Notes: generated by a model not told the origin, from the letters alone. Counted from the stretch's first letter, positions 1 to 6,728 are shown. The stretch is DNA of 15,516 nucleotides from Verrucomicrobiia bacterium (GCA_030424825.1 JAUHWE010000026.1:1-15516), one strand, 5' to 3'. Numbers and translations are program-made.

Positions 1-226
1 CCTTTGGCTGTCCCTCATCTTCATTCACGTATGTAAAACTCGTACATACATCCGCGTCAATACCTTTCTTGTAATTATCAACTGAACATTTTTCTCCGTA
101 TGAAAATAAAGCGCCCCTCTCACAATTGAGAAAAGGACGCTTTATCAAACTGAAACGTGTTTCTTCGTATGTTTCTATCCGCACCTCCCGAAAGAAGGTG
201 ACCGCTTTAGTTGCGAATTTATTCAT
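1..226 (-). CDS. Unidentified open reading frame, cut by left edge
   Basis: On the minus strand an ATG at 226-224 opens a frame without a stop to the window edge (75 codons seen). It begins 13 bp after the cas3 stop codon, a spacing that would suit an operon partner. The translation (MNKFATKAVTFFREV...) is rich in Lys, Glu and Thr and has no motif I recognise. In particular it lacks the N-terminal pattern of Cas5 type I-C, the gene usually found after cas3. From about residue 19 the peptide has a loose 23-residue period: an aromatic-Tyr pair starts each unit. There is no convincing ribosome binding site, and a terminator-like hairpin (106-145) lies inside the frame, which argues against coding. 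It may be a real small gene or chance openness in AT-richer DNA. Confidence 0.3.
   Translation of the reverse strand, partial: MNKFATKAVTFFREVRIETYEETRFSLIKRPFLNCERGALFSYGEKCSVDNYKKGIDADVCTSFTYVNEDEGQPK
75..171. repeat. Imperfect direct repeats, 28-30 nt, period near 69
   Basis: The stretches 75-102 and 142-171 align over 28-30 nt with two single-base gaps and a few substitutions; both end in CGTATG. The same CGTATG also occurs at 28-33, so this hexamer sits at 28, 97 and 166, exactly 69 bp apart. The third copy is hardly conserved beyond the hexamer. The unit size resembles a CRISPR repeat plus spacer and lies next to cas3, but the copies are far too divergent for an active array. The 69-bp period is also 23 codons in the open minus-strand frame, so a coding explanation is equally possible. 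Confidence 0.3.
106..145 (-). terminator. Terminator-like hairpin after cas3
   Basis: An 8-bp perfect outer stem (ATAAAGCG at 106-113 with CGCTTTAT at 138-145) encloses further imperfect pairing (TCTC with GAGA) around the centre. Read on the minus strand, the right side of the stem runs into a short T-rich stretch (ATTTTC), as in an intrinsic terminator. It lies about 95 bp past the cas3 stop codon. If it works, cas3 may be transcribed alone rather than with other cas genes to its left. The T-tract is short, so confidence is moderate. Confidence 0.4.
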
Positions 227-239
227 CGTAGGTCAAGCG

Positions 240-2639
240 TTACACGGTTAGAGTCTCAGCATTCCACTGGCCGGAGTTGCTCAGTAGCAGCCCGCGTTTT
301 CTATCGTATAGATCTGGATTCACGAGAAAGCGGAACGAATCGATTATGGGGTGGAGAAAAATATCGCCGACCAGTGCTGCTACCTCGGCATCTCGAAGCT
401 GCACGGAGAAATGCTGTAGAACTCTCATCTCTCGAGCGTTTGGAAACTCGCGACTCTCCATCCAATGACTGCACAAAGCCTTCCCCTCTTCTCCGTAGGG
501 GACAAAGATTGGAGTCTGTTCTTCCGGAATGAGCCGGAACGCAGACTCGATATCCCTAAATTGAACAGCAAGCCCCTGGCTCGTGTAGCTTTGGTTTCGC
601 TCCTCCAGAATCGACTTAGCGTCCCATCGCCCCTCAGAAGATTGAAACTTGCTGTAGTGTTGCGTAAAGTATGCCTCAATGGCTTCCTCGCTCAGCGGAT
701 CTTCGTAATGTGGAAAAGTAAGTCGCGTAGAATCAATCGGCTTAGCCAAATCTGGATGCACTTTGGCGAGTTCGCTATCGGTTTCGAAAACATAGACAGA
801 CCCGCGTTGCCTTTTTCCTTCCCGATTGCAGCGTCCTGCAGCCTGGGCAATCGAGTCCATTCCTGCAACACATCGATAGACTGACGGGAAATCAACATCC
901 ACTCCGGCTTCGATTAAAGAGGTGCTTATTAGGCAACATGGCAGTCCTTCTTTTAATCGATTCCGGATTACGCCCAAAACATACCGACGGTGCACTGGGC
1001 ACATTCGAGTGCTCAGATGGAAGTTCGAATCACAATCTTCATTCAGCATTTCAAAGATGCCTGCCGCATGTTTTCGCGTATTTACGATGCAGAGAGTCTG
1101 CGTTTCTTCATTTAGGCGATTCGCCAGCTCTTCGTCGCTAAGGGCTCCGAGATGCTCGACCTCGACCCGTTTTAGATCTCGAAACAACTGAGCGGAATCC
1201 CGTACAATTTCGCGGACCCCATTCTCTTCTTCACCACTAAAACCGATCGGAAACGCATCCGTTTTCTTGATACTCGGTTGAGTCGCGGTACAAAAAACGA
1301 CCGTGCATCCAAAGTGCTTCGCCAATGAATCCAGCGCCCACAAGCAGGGCTGAAGAAAATGCACAGGGATTGACTGAGCTTCATCGAGGATAATCACGCT
1401 TCCCGCTAGATTGTGAAGCTTACGGCAGCGACGCGTTTTCGCAGAGAAGAGGGATTCGTAGAATTGCACCGCAGTCGTAACAATCAAGGGAGCATCCCAA
1501 TTTTCGGTCCTCAATCGAGCGAGTGGATTCTTTTCCCATGCATCCGTATCCAGATTGCAGTGATGTTCCAAAACTACGTCAGCCCCTATCTGCTCAAAGA
1601 CCTTCCGATATTCAGCAGCGTTCTGCTCAATGATACTGGTGAAGGGGATGACATATACGATTCGACGCAGTGCCGCTTGCGGGTGCTCCAAGGCATGACG
1701 CAACGCGAACGCAAGAGATGAGAGCGTCTTCCCGCCACCCGTGGGAACTGAAAGCGAAAACAAGCCAGGTCTCAACTTCGCCGCATCGATGCAATCCCCG
1801 TACACGCGATTTCGGATATCATTCACCTTTGACGGCTTGGCGTTTGCTTTCAAATTTTCGATATACTCATGCAAAGTCGACTGCATCGTTTCGAAACTCG
1901 GCTGGTTCGCTCGCCGCCGCTTAGATCTCTCGTGATCGCAAAAGGCTTCCGTGCAGAGTCGATCCGCATCGACGAGACATGAAAAGAGCAGTCGCGTAAA
2001 CAAAGCCAAATCGAAAGCGAATCGCTCCAAGTCATCTCGATTCACCTTGAAAGGCAATGCGAGAAGTCTCGCTTCGCCGTCTAAATAAGCAGATGCAACC
2101 TCGTGCGAGTGCAGCGACTCGACTGGCGGTTTCTCCATCCGATCCGTTAATGGACGATTCGCATTTGGCATATCCGAATACCGAATATTCGCTAGCCCGC
2201 TATGATGACCCGCAATCGCATAAGCAACAACACGTGCCATTGCAGGAGGTAGTTTAGAATTTCCCCAAAGAGCGCCCGCGGTCGAGTGATCAACTCTACT
2301 AGGAACGCCTTCGATATGGGCTTCATCTCCATTGGTAGCTCTGATGTAGTTTTGAAACTCAGGTGCAAACTTCCCCAAGTCATGCCAAAGTCCCGCAAGC
2401 CTTCCCCACTCTTTCGCTACTTTAGCTTCCTCGCTGCCTGAGGAAAACATCTCCTCCGCAAACTTACCCGCCAAGTACGCCACCTTGTTCAAATGCCCGT
2501 GCTGCGAGTCTAGCCGTTCGCATTGTTCGCAAGGCTCTCCCTTGAGTGTCCCGCAACCCTTCGTAAACAAAGGCTCCCAATGCTTTTCAGCTTCCTCTGG
2601 GCTCGTATGATTCGGGTCGGTATGTGCGTAGAATTTCAT
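240..2639 (-). CDS. cas3: CRISPR-associated nuclease-helicase Cas3 (type I, I-C-like)
   Basis: Cas3 is recruited by Cascade to a bound target, then unwinds and degrades the DNA using an HD nuclease and an SF2 helicase. The 799-residue protein has the HD domain first: the H86-D87 pair, H118 and H145-H146 are candidate metal ligands. The helicase follows with Walker A (T300-GGG-K304-T305), the DEAQ box (419-422), the TAT motif (451-453), motif V (about 572-586) and motif VI (QAAGRCNREG, 599-608). Length and wording (IPFTSIIEQN, ILDEAQ) fit type I-C, but subtype cannot be proven without cas5/cas7/cas8. An unusual insert between the conserved W21-x-PL and the HL-x-VA helix carries C29, C37 and C40, a possible metal site. 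All catalytic motifs seem intact, so it should be active. The start is the ATG at 2639-2637; no clear ribosome binding site precedes it. It is divergent from the vapBC pair, with 144 bp between start codons. Confidence 0.96.
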   Translation of the reverse strand: MKFYAHTDPNHTSPEEAEKHWEPLFTKGCGTLKGEPCEQCERLDSQHGHLNKVAYLAGKFAEEMFSSGSEEAKVAKEWGRLAGLWHDLGKFAPEFQNYIRATNGDEAHIEGVPSRVDHSTAGALWGNSKLPPAMARVVAYAIAGHHSGLANIRYSDMPNANRPLTDRMEKPPVESLHSHEVASAYLDGEARLLALPFKVNRDDLERFAFDLALFTRLLFSCLVDADRLCTEAFCDHERSKRRRANQPSFETMQSTLHEYIENLKANAKPSKVNDIRNRVYGDCIDAAKLRPGLFSLSVPTGGGKTLSSLAFALRHALEHPQAALRRIVYVIPFTSIIEQNAAEYRKVFEQIGADVVLEHHCNLDTDAWEKNPLARLRTENWDAPLIVTTAVQFYESLFSAKTRRCRKLHNLAGSVIILDEAQSIPVHFLQPCLWALDSLAKHFGCTVVFCTATQPSIKKTDAFPIGFSGEEENGVREIVRDSAQLFRDLKRVEVEHLGALSDEELANRLNEETQTLCIVNTRKHAAGIFEMLNEDCDSNFHLSTRMCPVHRRYVLGVIRNRLKEGLPCCLISTSLIEAGVDVDFPSVYRCVAGMDSIAQAAGRCNREGKRQRGSVYVFETDSELAKVHPDLAKPIDSTRLTFPHYEDPLSEEAIEAYFTQHYSKFQSSEGRWDAKSILEERNQSYTSQGLAVQFRDIESAFRLIPEEQTPIFVPYGEEGKALCSHWMESREFPNAREMRVLQHFSVQLRDAEVAALVGDIFLHPIIDSFRFLVNPDLYDRKRGLLLSNSGQWNAETLTV

Positions 2640-2766
2640 TTCAACCCTGTAACCCTAACAGACCCAGCGCGACAAACGCTGTCCCTGTGAATTGTTTGCG
2701 GATAAGTTTTCACCCCCTCCTCGATACGAAGTGCCGATGTGATTAGTTTTGACATGAATGCAGAAT

Positions 2767-2787
2767 GCATGCACCTTGCCTGCATGC
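2767..2787. promoter_or_regulatory. Putative VapB operator overlapping the vapB start
   Basis: A perfect 7-bp inverted repeat, GCATGCA (2767-2773) and TGCATGC (2781-2787), is separated by 7 bp. The right arm contains the chosen vapB start codon (2784-2786). A consensus -35-like TTGACA lies at 2749-2754, but no good -10 follows at the right distance. Ribbon-helix-helix antitoxins normally bind such palindromes at their own promoters, so this is a candidate autoregulatory site. Binding here is inferred, not shown. Confidence 0.4.
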
Positions 2788-3053
2788 CGAATCTGACCAT
2801 ACGAAATGTGCCTGAGGATCTGCACCAGGCGCTGAAGGAACGTGCCAAGCGGAATCGACGCAGCCTGAACCAAGAGGCGATTGCGGAGCTGGCCGCGTTT
2901 GGCGAGCTGCCAGCGGAACCTAACACCATCGCGATCCTGGCGAGAGAGCGGATGCAGAATGCGGGGAACGAAATCGACGCCCTTCGCAAAAAAATGCCCC
3001 GTTTTCTCACGGCGGAGGAGATCGACGCGGCTAAAACGTATGGGCGGCGATGA
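2784..3053 (+). CDS. vapB: VapB/FitA-type antitoxin, ribbon-helix-helix
   Basis: This 89-residue protein is the likely antitoxin that neutralises the downstream PIN-domain toxin and represses the pair's promoter. The N-terminal about 45 residues (MPNLTIRNVPEDLHQALKER...) have the ribbon-helix-helix pattern of the FitA/Arc class: a short beta strand LTIRNV, then two helices with an Arg-rich turn and NQEAIAEL. The C-terminal half is charged and would wrap the toxin. I chose the ATG at 2784 because the RHH strand starts right after it; an in-frame ATG at 2739 would add 15 residues unlike the family. The gene overlaps the toxin start by 4 bp (ATGA), a typical translationally coupled toxin-antitoxin arrangement. 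Confidence 0.86.
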   Translation: MPNLTIRNVPEDLHQALKERAKRNRRSLNQEAIAELAAFGELPAEPNTIAILARERMQNAGNEIDALRKKMPRFLTAEEIDAAKTYGRR

Positions 3054-3448
3054 TCGTCGTGGACTGTACCGTGTTGGCGGATTGGGCTTTTGGCGAAGAG
3101 ACTCGCAAACGTGCTTCGATCAAATTGATGGATACGGATCCGGTCTGGATCGCCCCGTCGCTGATTCAATACGAGCTGGGTAATGTGGCCTGGAAGACCT
3201 GCCGTTTTGAAGCCGGCTGGAAACCGGAACTGGTCCGCAGCGTTCTTGAGAAGGCTTCCCGTCTCATACACCAGTACGTCTCTGAGCTGAATCAATCCGA
3301 AATTCTGGCGGTCGCTCTTGACTTGGATGCTTCGTTCTATGATGCCACCTATCTTTGGCTGGCCCAGAAACTGGATACCAGTCTCTACACAAGGGATCGA
3401 AAGCTGGCGGCTAAAGCCACGGGTATCGCCAAGTGGGTTGAGGCCTAG
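3050..3448 (+). CDS. vapC: VapC-type PIN-domain ribonuclease toxin
   Basis: The 132-residue protein spans one PIN domain. VapC toxins cut specific RNAs (often tRNAs) using Mg2+ and stop growth when their antitoxin is degraded. The four acidic residues of the active site can be placed: D5 (VVDCT), E42 (IQYELGN), D98 (YDATY) and D116 (TRDRKL). The spacing and the final pattern YDATYLWLAQKL...TRDRKLA are standard for the family, so the toxin appears intact. Its RNA target cannot be read from sequence. It starts inside the last codons of the antitoxin gene (ATGA overlap). The pair lies between cas3 and the ORF6N-WYL unit, where it might simply stabilise the island, or guard the CRISPR locus. Confidence 0.92.
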   Translation: MIVVDCTVLADWAFGEETRKRASIKLMDTDPVWIAPSLIQYELGNVAWKTCRFEAGWKPELVRSVLEKASRLIHQYVSELNQSEILAVALDLDASFYDATYLWLAQKLDTSLYTRDRKLAAKATGIAKWVEA

Positions 3449-3542
3449 AATAGACGCGACTCGCTTCATCGGGCGAAAGTCTCCGCGGCGTAGCTAGAGA
3501 GCATCTTTTCCAGCTTGGAGCGCGAACAATGCGGTGGTGTTT

Positions 3543-4061
3543 TCATTCCGGCAAATCCAGCTTGGTGTGGAAGCCGATTCGGCGCTTTTTCTTAGGCGAA
3601 GACGCCTGAAGGAGAGGCAGAAGTTGCTGGTAAAGGTCACGCAGAGCCGAGTCGTGGACCAGAAGCGTTTTGTCTATCTCAGCGAGACGCCGGAGAATCG
3701 TCTCATTCGCGCTCAAGGCTTCGCGCTGCTTTACAAAAGCCCGGACGATAAATACACTCACCCTTACCGCCTCGTCGCTGTTAAGAACGTTTGAAGCCAT
3801 CAATGCGCCATGCTCCGTATAGGCATGGGGCGGCGTCTTTGAGAATTTCAGATTCCGAAGGTGGTCACAATTTGTGACCTCCTCGGACTTCTCCTCGGCA
3901 GTAAGCTGAAACCGGAAATCTTCCGGAAATCGATCTTGATTGCGGCGCACCGCCTGATTTAGGGCTTTGGTCGCCACTCCGAATAAACGCGCGAGATCCG
4001 CATCGATCAGCACGGGTTTTCCGCGAAGAAAAAGGATAGGGATATTTTCAACTTTGGTCAT
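3543..4061 (-). CDS. ORF6N-domain DNA-binding protein
   Basis: The 172-residue protein carries an ORF6N domain in its first about 100 residues: IPILFLRGKPVLIDADLARLFGV, then TKALNQAVRRNQDRFPEDFRFQLT, then HAYTEHGALMASNVLNSDEAV. This family is found in phage antirepressors and in mobile or defence regions, where it is thought to bind DNA; targets are generally unknown. The C-terminal part is a charged helical region ending in a basic KKKRR stretch. I chose the ATG at 4061-4059 because a GGAG sequence lies 6 nt upstream and the domain starts at once. An in-frame ATG at 4130 would add 23 residues without domain character and would overlap the WYL gene by 23 bp. With the chosen start, 46 bp separate it from the WYL gene, so the two probably form one transcript. 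Confidence 0.87.
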   Translation of the reverse strand: MTKVENIPILFLRGKPVLIDADLARLFGVATKALNQAVRRNQDRFPEDFRFQLTAEEKSEEVTNCDHLRNLKFSKTPPHAYTEHGALMASNVLNSDEAVRVSVFIVRAFVKQREALSANETILRRLAEIDKTLLVHDSALRDLYQQLLPLLQASSPKKKRRIGFHTKLDLPE

Positions 4062-4107
4062 AGGAAACTCCGGTTTTCGAGATTGCGTGACGCGCTCGGT
4101 TGGATCC

Positions 4108-5094
4108 TCAGCATTCTTCCTGTCCTCCATATTGCTGATTCATCTCCACCAGCTCCGCACGGATGGCGTCGCGGAGCTCGGGCGGTTCGAGGGCTACAGC
4201 ATGCTTCCCCCAGGATAGAACATAGCGTCGAATATCGACAAGATTGTTAAGCGTCATGCGGACTCGGATACATCCCTGTGGCAATTCCTCGATCTCCCGC
4301 TCCGGGCGCCAATGCTCCTCTTTTATATAGGGAGCGGCGAAGGCGTCGAATTCGAGAACAACGGTATGAGCGGTATCACCGGTGTGGCGTCCCATGCTAC
4401 CCGCTAAATAATCGTTCAAGTCGAAATCAGTCGGAGGCTCAAAAACGGTCTCAAGCGTCTCGAGGTCTCCGATTCGAGAGATGACGAATTTCCGAACCGC
4501 ATTCTTTCCGACGTCATAGGCGATCAAAGTCCACTGGTGATCGAGTCGAGCGATATGGAGTGGGCGTCCGTGTCGTTCTGTGTCGGGCCCATGCGGTTTC
4601 GTGTAGGAGAAACGAACTTCCCGATGGGATGCGGCTGCTTCGATGAGTTGACCGAGCTTCGCTCGCTGGACTTCGTCTGTTCGCTCCCCTGGGGGTGAAA
4701 CGATGAGCCCATCCAATTCCTCGGATGCGATCGAGACGGCGTTACCGACAGCACCGGCGATCTTACCCAAGCCAGCCGTCAGCGCCTCACCTAGCGGACT
4801 ACCTTCCCAGGCACTGAAAACTTTGCCGGCGAGGGCGACTGCGAGGGCCTCGTCCGCAGAAACGGATACCAAGGGCAATTTTTCAAACGGCTCGGTATAG
4901 CGGTATCCACGTTTGGATCGGTCCCATTCGATAGGGGCTCCCAACTGGTCGCGCATAAACTCAAGGTCTCTTTTTACCGTACGGTCCGAGACTTCAAGTT
5001 CCTCGACAAACCGGACTAGCCGCACGCAATTTCCCGAGCTGAGCCGCTCGTGAATCTGAAGACTACGCAAATAGGGGGGACGGGAACGAGACAT
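4108..5094 (-). CDS. WYL-domain transcriptional regulator
   Basis: The 328-residue protein has an N-terminal winged helix-turn-helix (about 8-68; VSDRTVKRDLEFMRDQLG is the recognition part, followed by the RGYRY wing) and a WYL domain (about 145-225), plus a C-terminal extension (WCX-like, about 240-320). WYL proteins sense ligands, probably nucleic acids or nucleotides, and often regulate CRISPR-Cas, phage-defence or DNA-damage genes. The signature here reads W188-T189-L190 in HQWTLIAYD, so the usual Tyr is Thr. It is on the same strand as cas3, and in many genomes such a gene lies directly before type I cas operons. Here vapBC and ORF6N lie between, so control of cas3 is inferred. A metabolic regulator role cannot be excluded. 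The ATG at 5094 gives a domain-complete N terminus. Confidence 0.93.
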   Translation of the reverse strand: MSRSRPPYLRSLQIHERLSSGNCVRLVRFVEELEVSDRTVKRDLEFMRDQLGAPIEWDRSKRGYRYTEPFEKLPLVSVSADEALAVALAGKVFSAWEGSPLGEALTAGLGKIAGAVGNAVSIASEELDGLIVSPPGERTDEVQRAKLGQLIEAAASHREVRFSYTKPHGPDTERHGRPLHIARLDHQWTLIAYDVGKNAVRKFVISRIGDLETLETVFEPPTDFDLNDYLAGSMGRHTGDTAHTVVLEFDAFAAPYIKEEHWRPEREIEELPQGCIRVRMTLNNLVDIRRYVLSWGKHAVALEPPELRDAIRAELVEMNQQYGGQEEC

Positions 5095-5213
5095 TTGGGG
5101 ATTCCTTGGCGAAGGTTGGTAGAATTACTGATTCATGCCAAACTAAAAATAGTCCCGAAATTCGGTATCCCCTCTATCGCTTTCTACGGATAACTCCTGA
5201 CAAGTATCACACC

Positions 5214-5231
5214 AAAGCAGTATCCTGCTTT
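5214..5231. promoter_or_regulatory. Small hairpin upstream of WYL gene
   Basis: A perfect 7-bp inverted repeat, AAAGCAG (5214-5220) and CTGCTTT (5225-5231), has a 4-nt centre. On the plus strand it ends in TTTT, yet no plus-strand gene precedes it. On the minus strand it lies about 120 bp before the WYL start and about 110 bp past the EamA stop. It could be a weak terminator or a protein-binding site; the sequence does not decide. Confidence 0.3.
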
Positions 5232-5251
5232 TAAGAACTGTAGGTGCGATC

Positions 5252-5265
5252 GTTTAACGTGAAAC
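5252..5265. promoter_or_regulatory. Operator-like palindrome in EamA-WYL gap
   Basis: GTTTAACGTGAAAC matches its own reverse complement at 12 of 14 positions, with a central ACGT. It lies in the gap from 5095 to 5339, which must hold the WYL promoter on the minus strand. It is a candidate operator, possibly for autoregulation by the WYL protein. No convincing -35/-10 pair can be placed with it. The rest of this gap shows nothing clear. Confidence 0.28.
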
Positions 5266-5339
5266 GCGGTGAACCGGCCGCGTCTACAGAAGATCCCTTT
5301 TCACTTGAAACGTATGAATGATGAGAAGCTTCAGCATAC

Positions 5340-6245
5340 CTAGCTCGATGGCCTCTCCTCCAACCGGCTCATTGCGTACAGAGAGGCAATCAGTATCGCG
5401 CCTCCCACTACGATTCCGACTCCAACGGTTTCATCCTTTAAGAAAACCGCTGATTCGACCACGCCAAAGAGCGGAATCAGAAATCGAAATGCGGAAAGCA
5501 CATTGACGCTGTAGAGTTCAATGAGCCGGTTCCAAACGGCAAAGGCAGTCGCCGACAAGAGGGCAAGGTAGGCAGTCACACCGAGCGTGGCCAACGAGTA
5601 CTCACTGATAAACGCCCGCCACTCATAGGATCCGGCAACGGTCAACATAAGCCCCCCAAGAAAGAGGGACAACGCCGTTACCGACCGACTGCCTACCACC
5701 GGGGCAATCTGCTTCATGGCAATCGCTCCGAGGGCGCCCGAGAGTCCCACCAGCGTAAAGGAGATGACCCCGTGCGTGACGTTCCCACTGCCCACGCCTG
5801 GAGCGTAGACCGCAATTGAGATACCGAAAACGCAGGTAAGGAGCGCCACCCATTGCTTTCCCGAAGGAAAGGCCGACTTCACTAAAAGCGGGGCCAAGAG
5901 TACCCATAGGATACTTCCCGCTCCATTCAGCAGCGCCCCTAATGCTCCGCTCGAAACGCTCATTCCGTAGTAAAAAAATACGTACTGCCCGAATGTCTGG
6001 CTCAGAACAACGCCGAGTAGAAGTCCTTTCGGGGCGTCGGCGAAGCTTCTCCAGACGCCTCGGCGGCAGAACAGCATTACCAGCACGCCCGCGATCGTAA
6101 ACCGGGTGCCCGCAAAAAGCAGCTTCTCCCCATAAGTCTCTAAGCTGAGATGGGCGTAGCTAAGCTTGATTACCGGAAACGCGCTCCCCCAAAGAGCCGC
6201 GCACAACACGACTTGGAGGTAAAAATTGAGAGGAAGCTTTTTCAC
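5340..6245 (-). CDS. DMT-superfamily EamA transporter
   Basis: The 301-residue inner-membrane protein has the ten-helix layout of the drug/metabolite transporter superfamily, made of two EamA repeats (about 12-146 and 160-292). The first helix carries the typical ALWGSAFPVIK motif, and the second repeat shows the same style (LSATAFAVWNRLIELY, IPLFGVVESAVFL). EamA proteins mostly export amino acids, nucleotides-related metabolites or drugs; the substrate cannot be read from sequence. It starts with GTG at 6245-6243, without a visible Shine-Dalgarno sequence. It is flanked by gaps of 245 and 568 bp, so it is likely a single-gene unit. No relation to the neighbouring regulator or pump operon is evident, though the pump and this transporter both could serve export. 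Confidence 0.94.
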   Translation of the reverse strand: MKKLPLNFYLQVVLCAALWGSAFPVIKLSYAHLSLETYGEKLLFAGTRFTIAGVLVMLFCRRGVWRSFADAPKGLLLGVVLSQTFGQYVFFYYGMSVSSGALGALLNGAGSILWVLLAPLLVKSAFPSGKQWVALLTCVFGISIAVYAPGVGSGNVTHGVISFTLVGLSGALGAIAMKQIAPVVGSRSVTALSLFLGGLMLTVAGSYEWRAFISEYSLATLGVTAYLALLSATAFAVWNRLIELYSVNVLSAFRFLIPLFGVVESAVFLKDETVGVGIVVGGAILIASLYAMSRLEERPSS

Positions 6246-6376
6246 TAGGAGGGTATCTCGTTGGGATGAATGTCACCGCATCCACCGAGTTGTCGAGGTC
6301 GTTGACGAGAATGACCTACTAAAAACGGATGCATGCATAAGCCTTAATCCATTTCCCATATGCTTGCACCATTCAT

Positions 6377-6437
6377 TGTAGGTCGTCTCGCTGAGGCGAC
6401 TTTCAAATCATCGGCGGGTCAGCGACCCCGCCCTACA
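6377..6437. repeat. Double-hairpin intergenic palindromic element
   Basis: The element is bounded by inverted TGTAGG (6377-6382) and CCTACA (6432-6437). Inside are two hairpins: GTCGTCTC-GCT-GAGGCGAC (6383-6400 region, one mismatch) and GGCGGGTC-AGC-GACCCCGCC (6412-6432, one bulged base). Such bounded, GC-rich, REP/BIME-like units are usually dispersed in many intergenic sites of a genome. Only one copy is in this window, so its dispersed nature is inferred. Confidence 0.55.
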
Positions 6438-6514
6438 GTTCGATTCACGCGAAAAATTCTTTTATTAGACACTCTCTTAGGGGGCTCTCCAAGAAGATCT
6501 TAAAAAACGCGGCC

Positions 6515-6527
6515 CGCCCGGAGGGCG
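6515..6527. repeat. Short GC hairpin with GGA loop
   Basis: CGCCC (6515-6519) pairs with GGGCG (6523-6527) around a GGA loop and is followed by TTGCCC. The core CCCGGAGGG plus TTGC two bases later recurs at 12739-12755. This may be a fragment of a dispersed palindromic family; a chance GC hairpin is the alternative. Confidence 0.3.
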
Positions 6528-6728
6528 TTGCCCAACCTAAAAACTAACGCTCGAAATCTAACAAAGCGGGGCTAAGAAGAGCTTCCTGAACCATCCCCGT
6601 TCCAGAATCGCTCGAGATCCAAAAAAAAGTCGCCTCGAACGCATTCTGAATCACTTCGTGCCCGTATCCCTGGTTGAGTTACGCCGTAGTTCAATCCGCT
6701 AATTCTGGCGGCTTATAAAACGATTGCG

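Noticed and set aside
29..49. GTATGTA-7 nt-TACATAC inverted repeat near the left edge
   Set aside because: Perfect but AT-rich and short, within an open frame of uncertain status; too little context at the window edge to call it.
28..171. An active CRISPR array beside cas3
   Set aside because: Only two or three copies with indels and mismatches; true repeats within an array are nearly identical. Kept only as a periodicity observation.
2665..2681. CAGCG-CGACAAA-CGCTG inverted repeat upstream of cas3
   Set aside because: Only 5-bp arms, expected by chance in this much sequence, and no promoter elements at a fitting distance.
2636..3469. 277-codon open frame on the minus strand over vapBC
   Set aside because: It lies antisense to two clear genes with conserved domains, has an Arg/Ser-rich translation without family character, and overlaps the cas3 start.
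6329..6338. ATGCATGCAT palindrome, similar to ATGCATGCA at 2765-2773
   Set aside because: A self-similar simple palindrome that can arise by chance; the two contexts (EamA upstream, vapB start) share nothing else.
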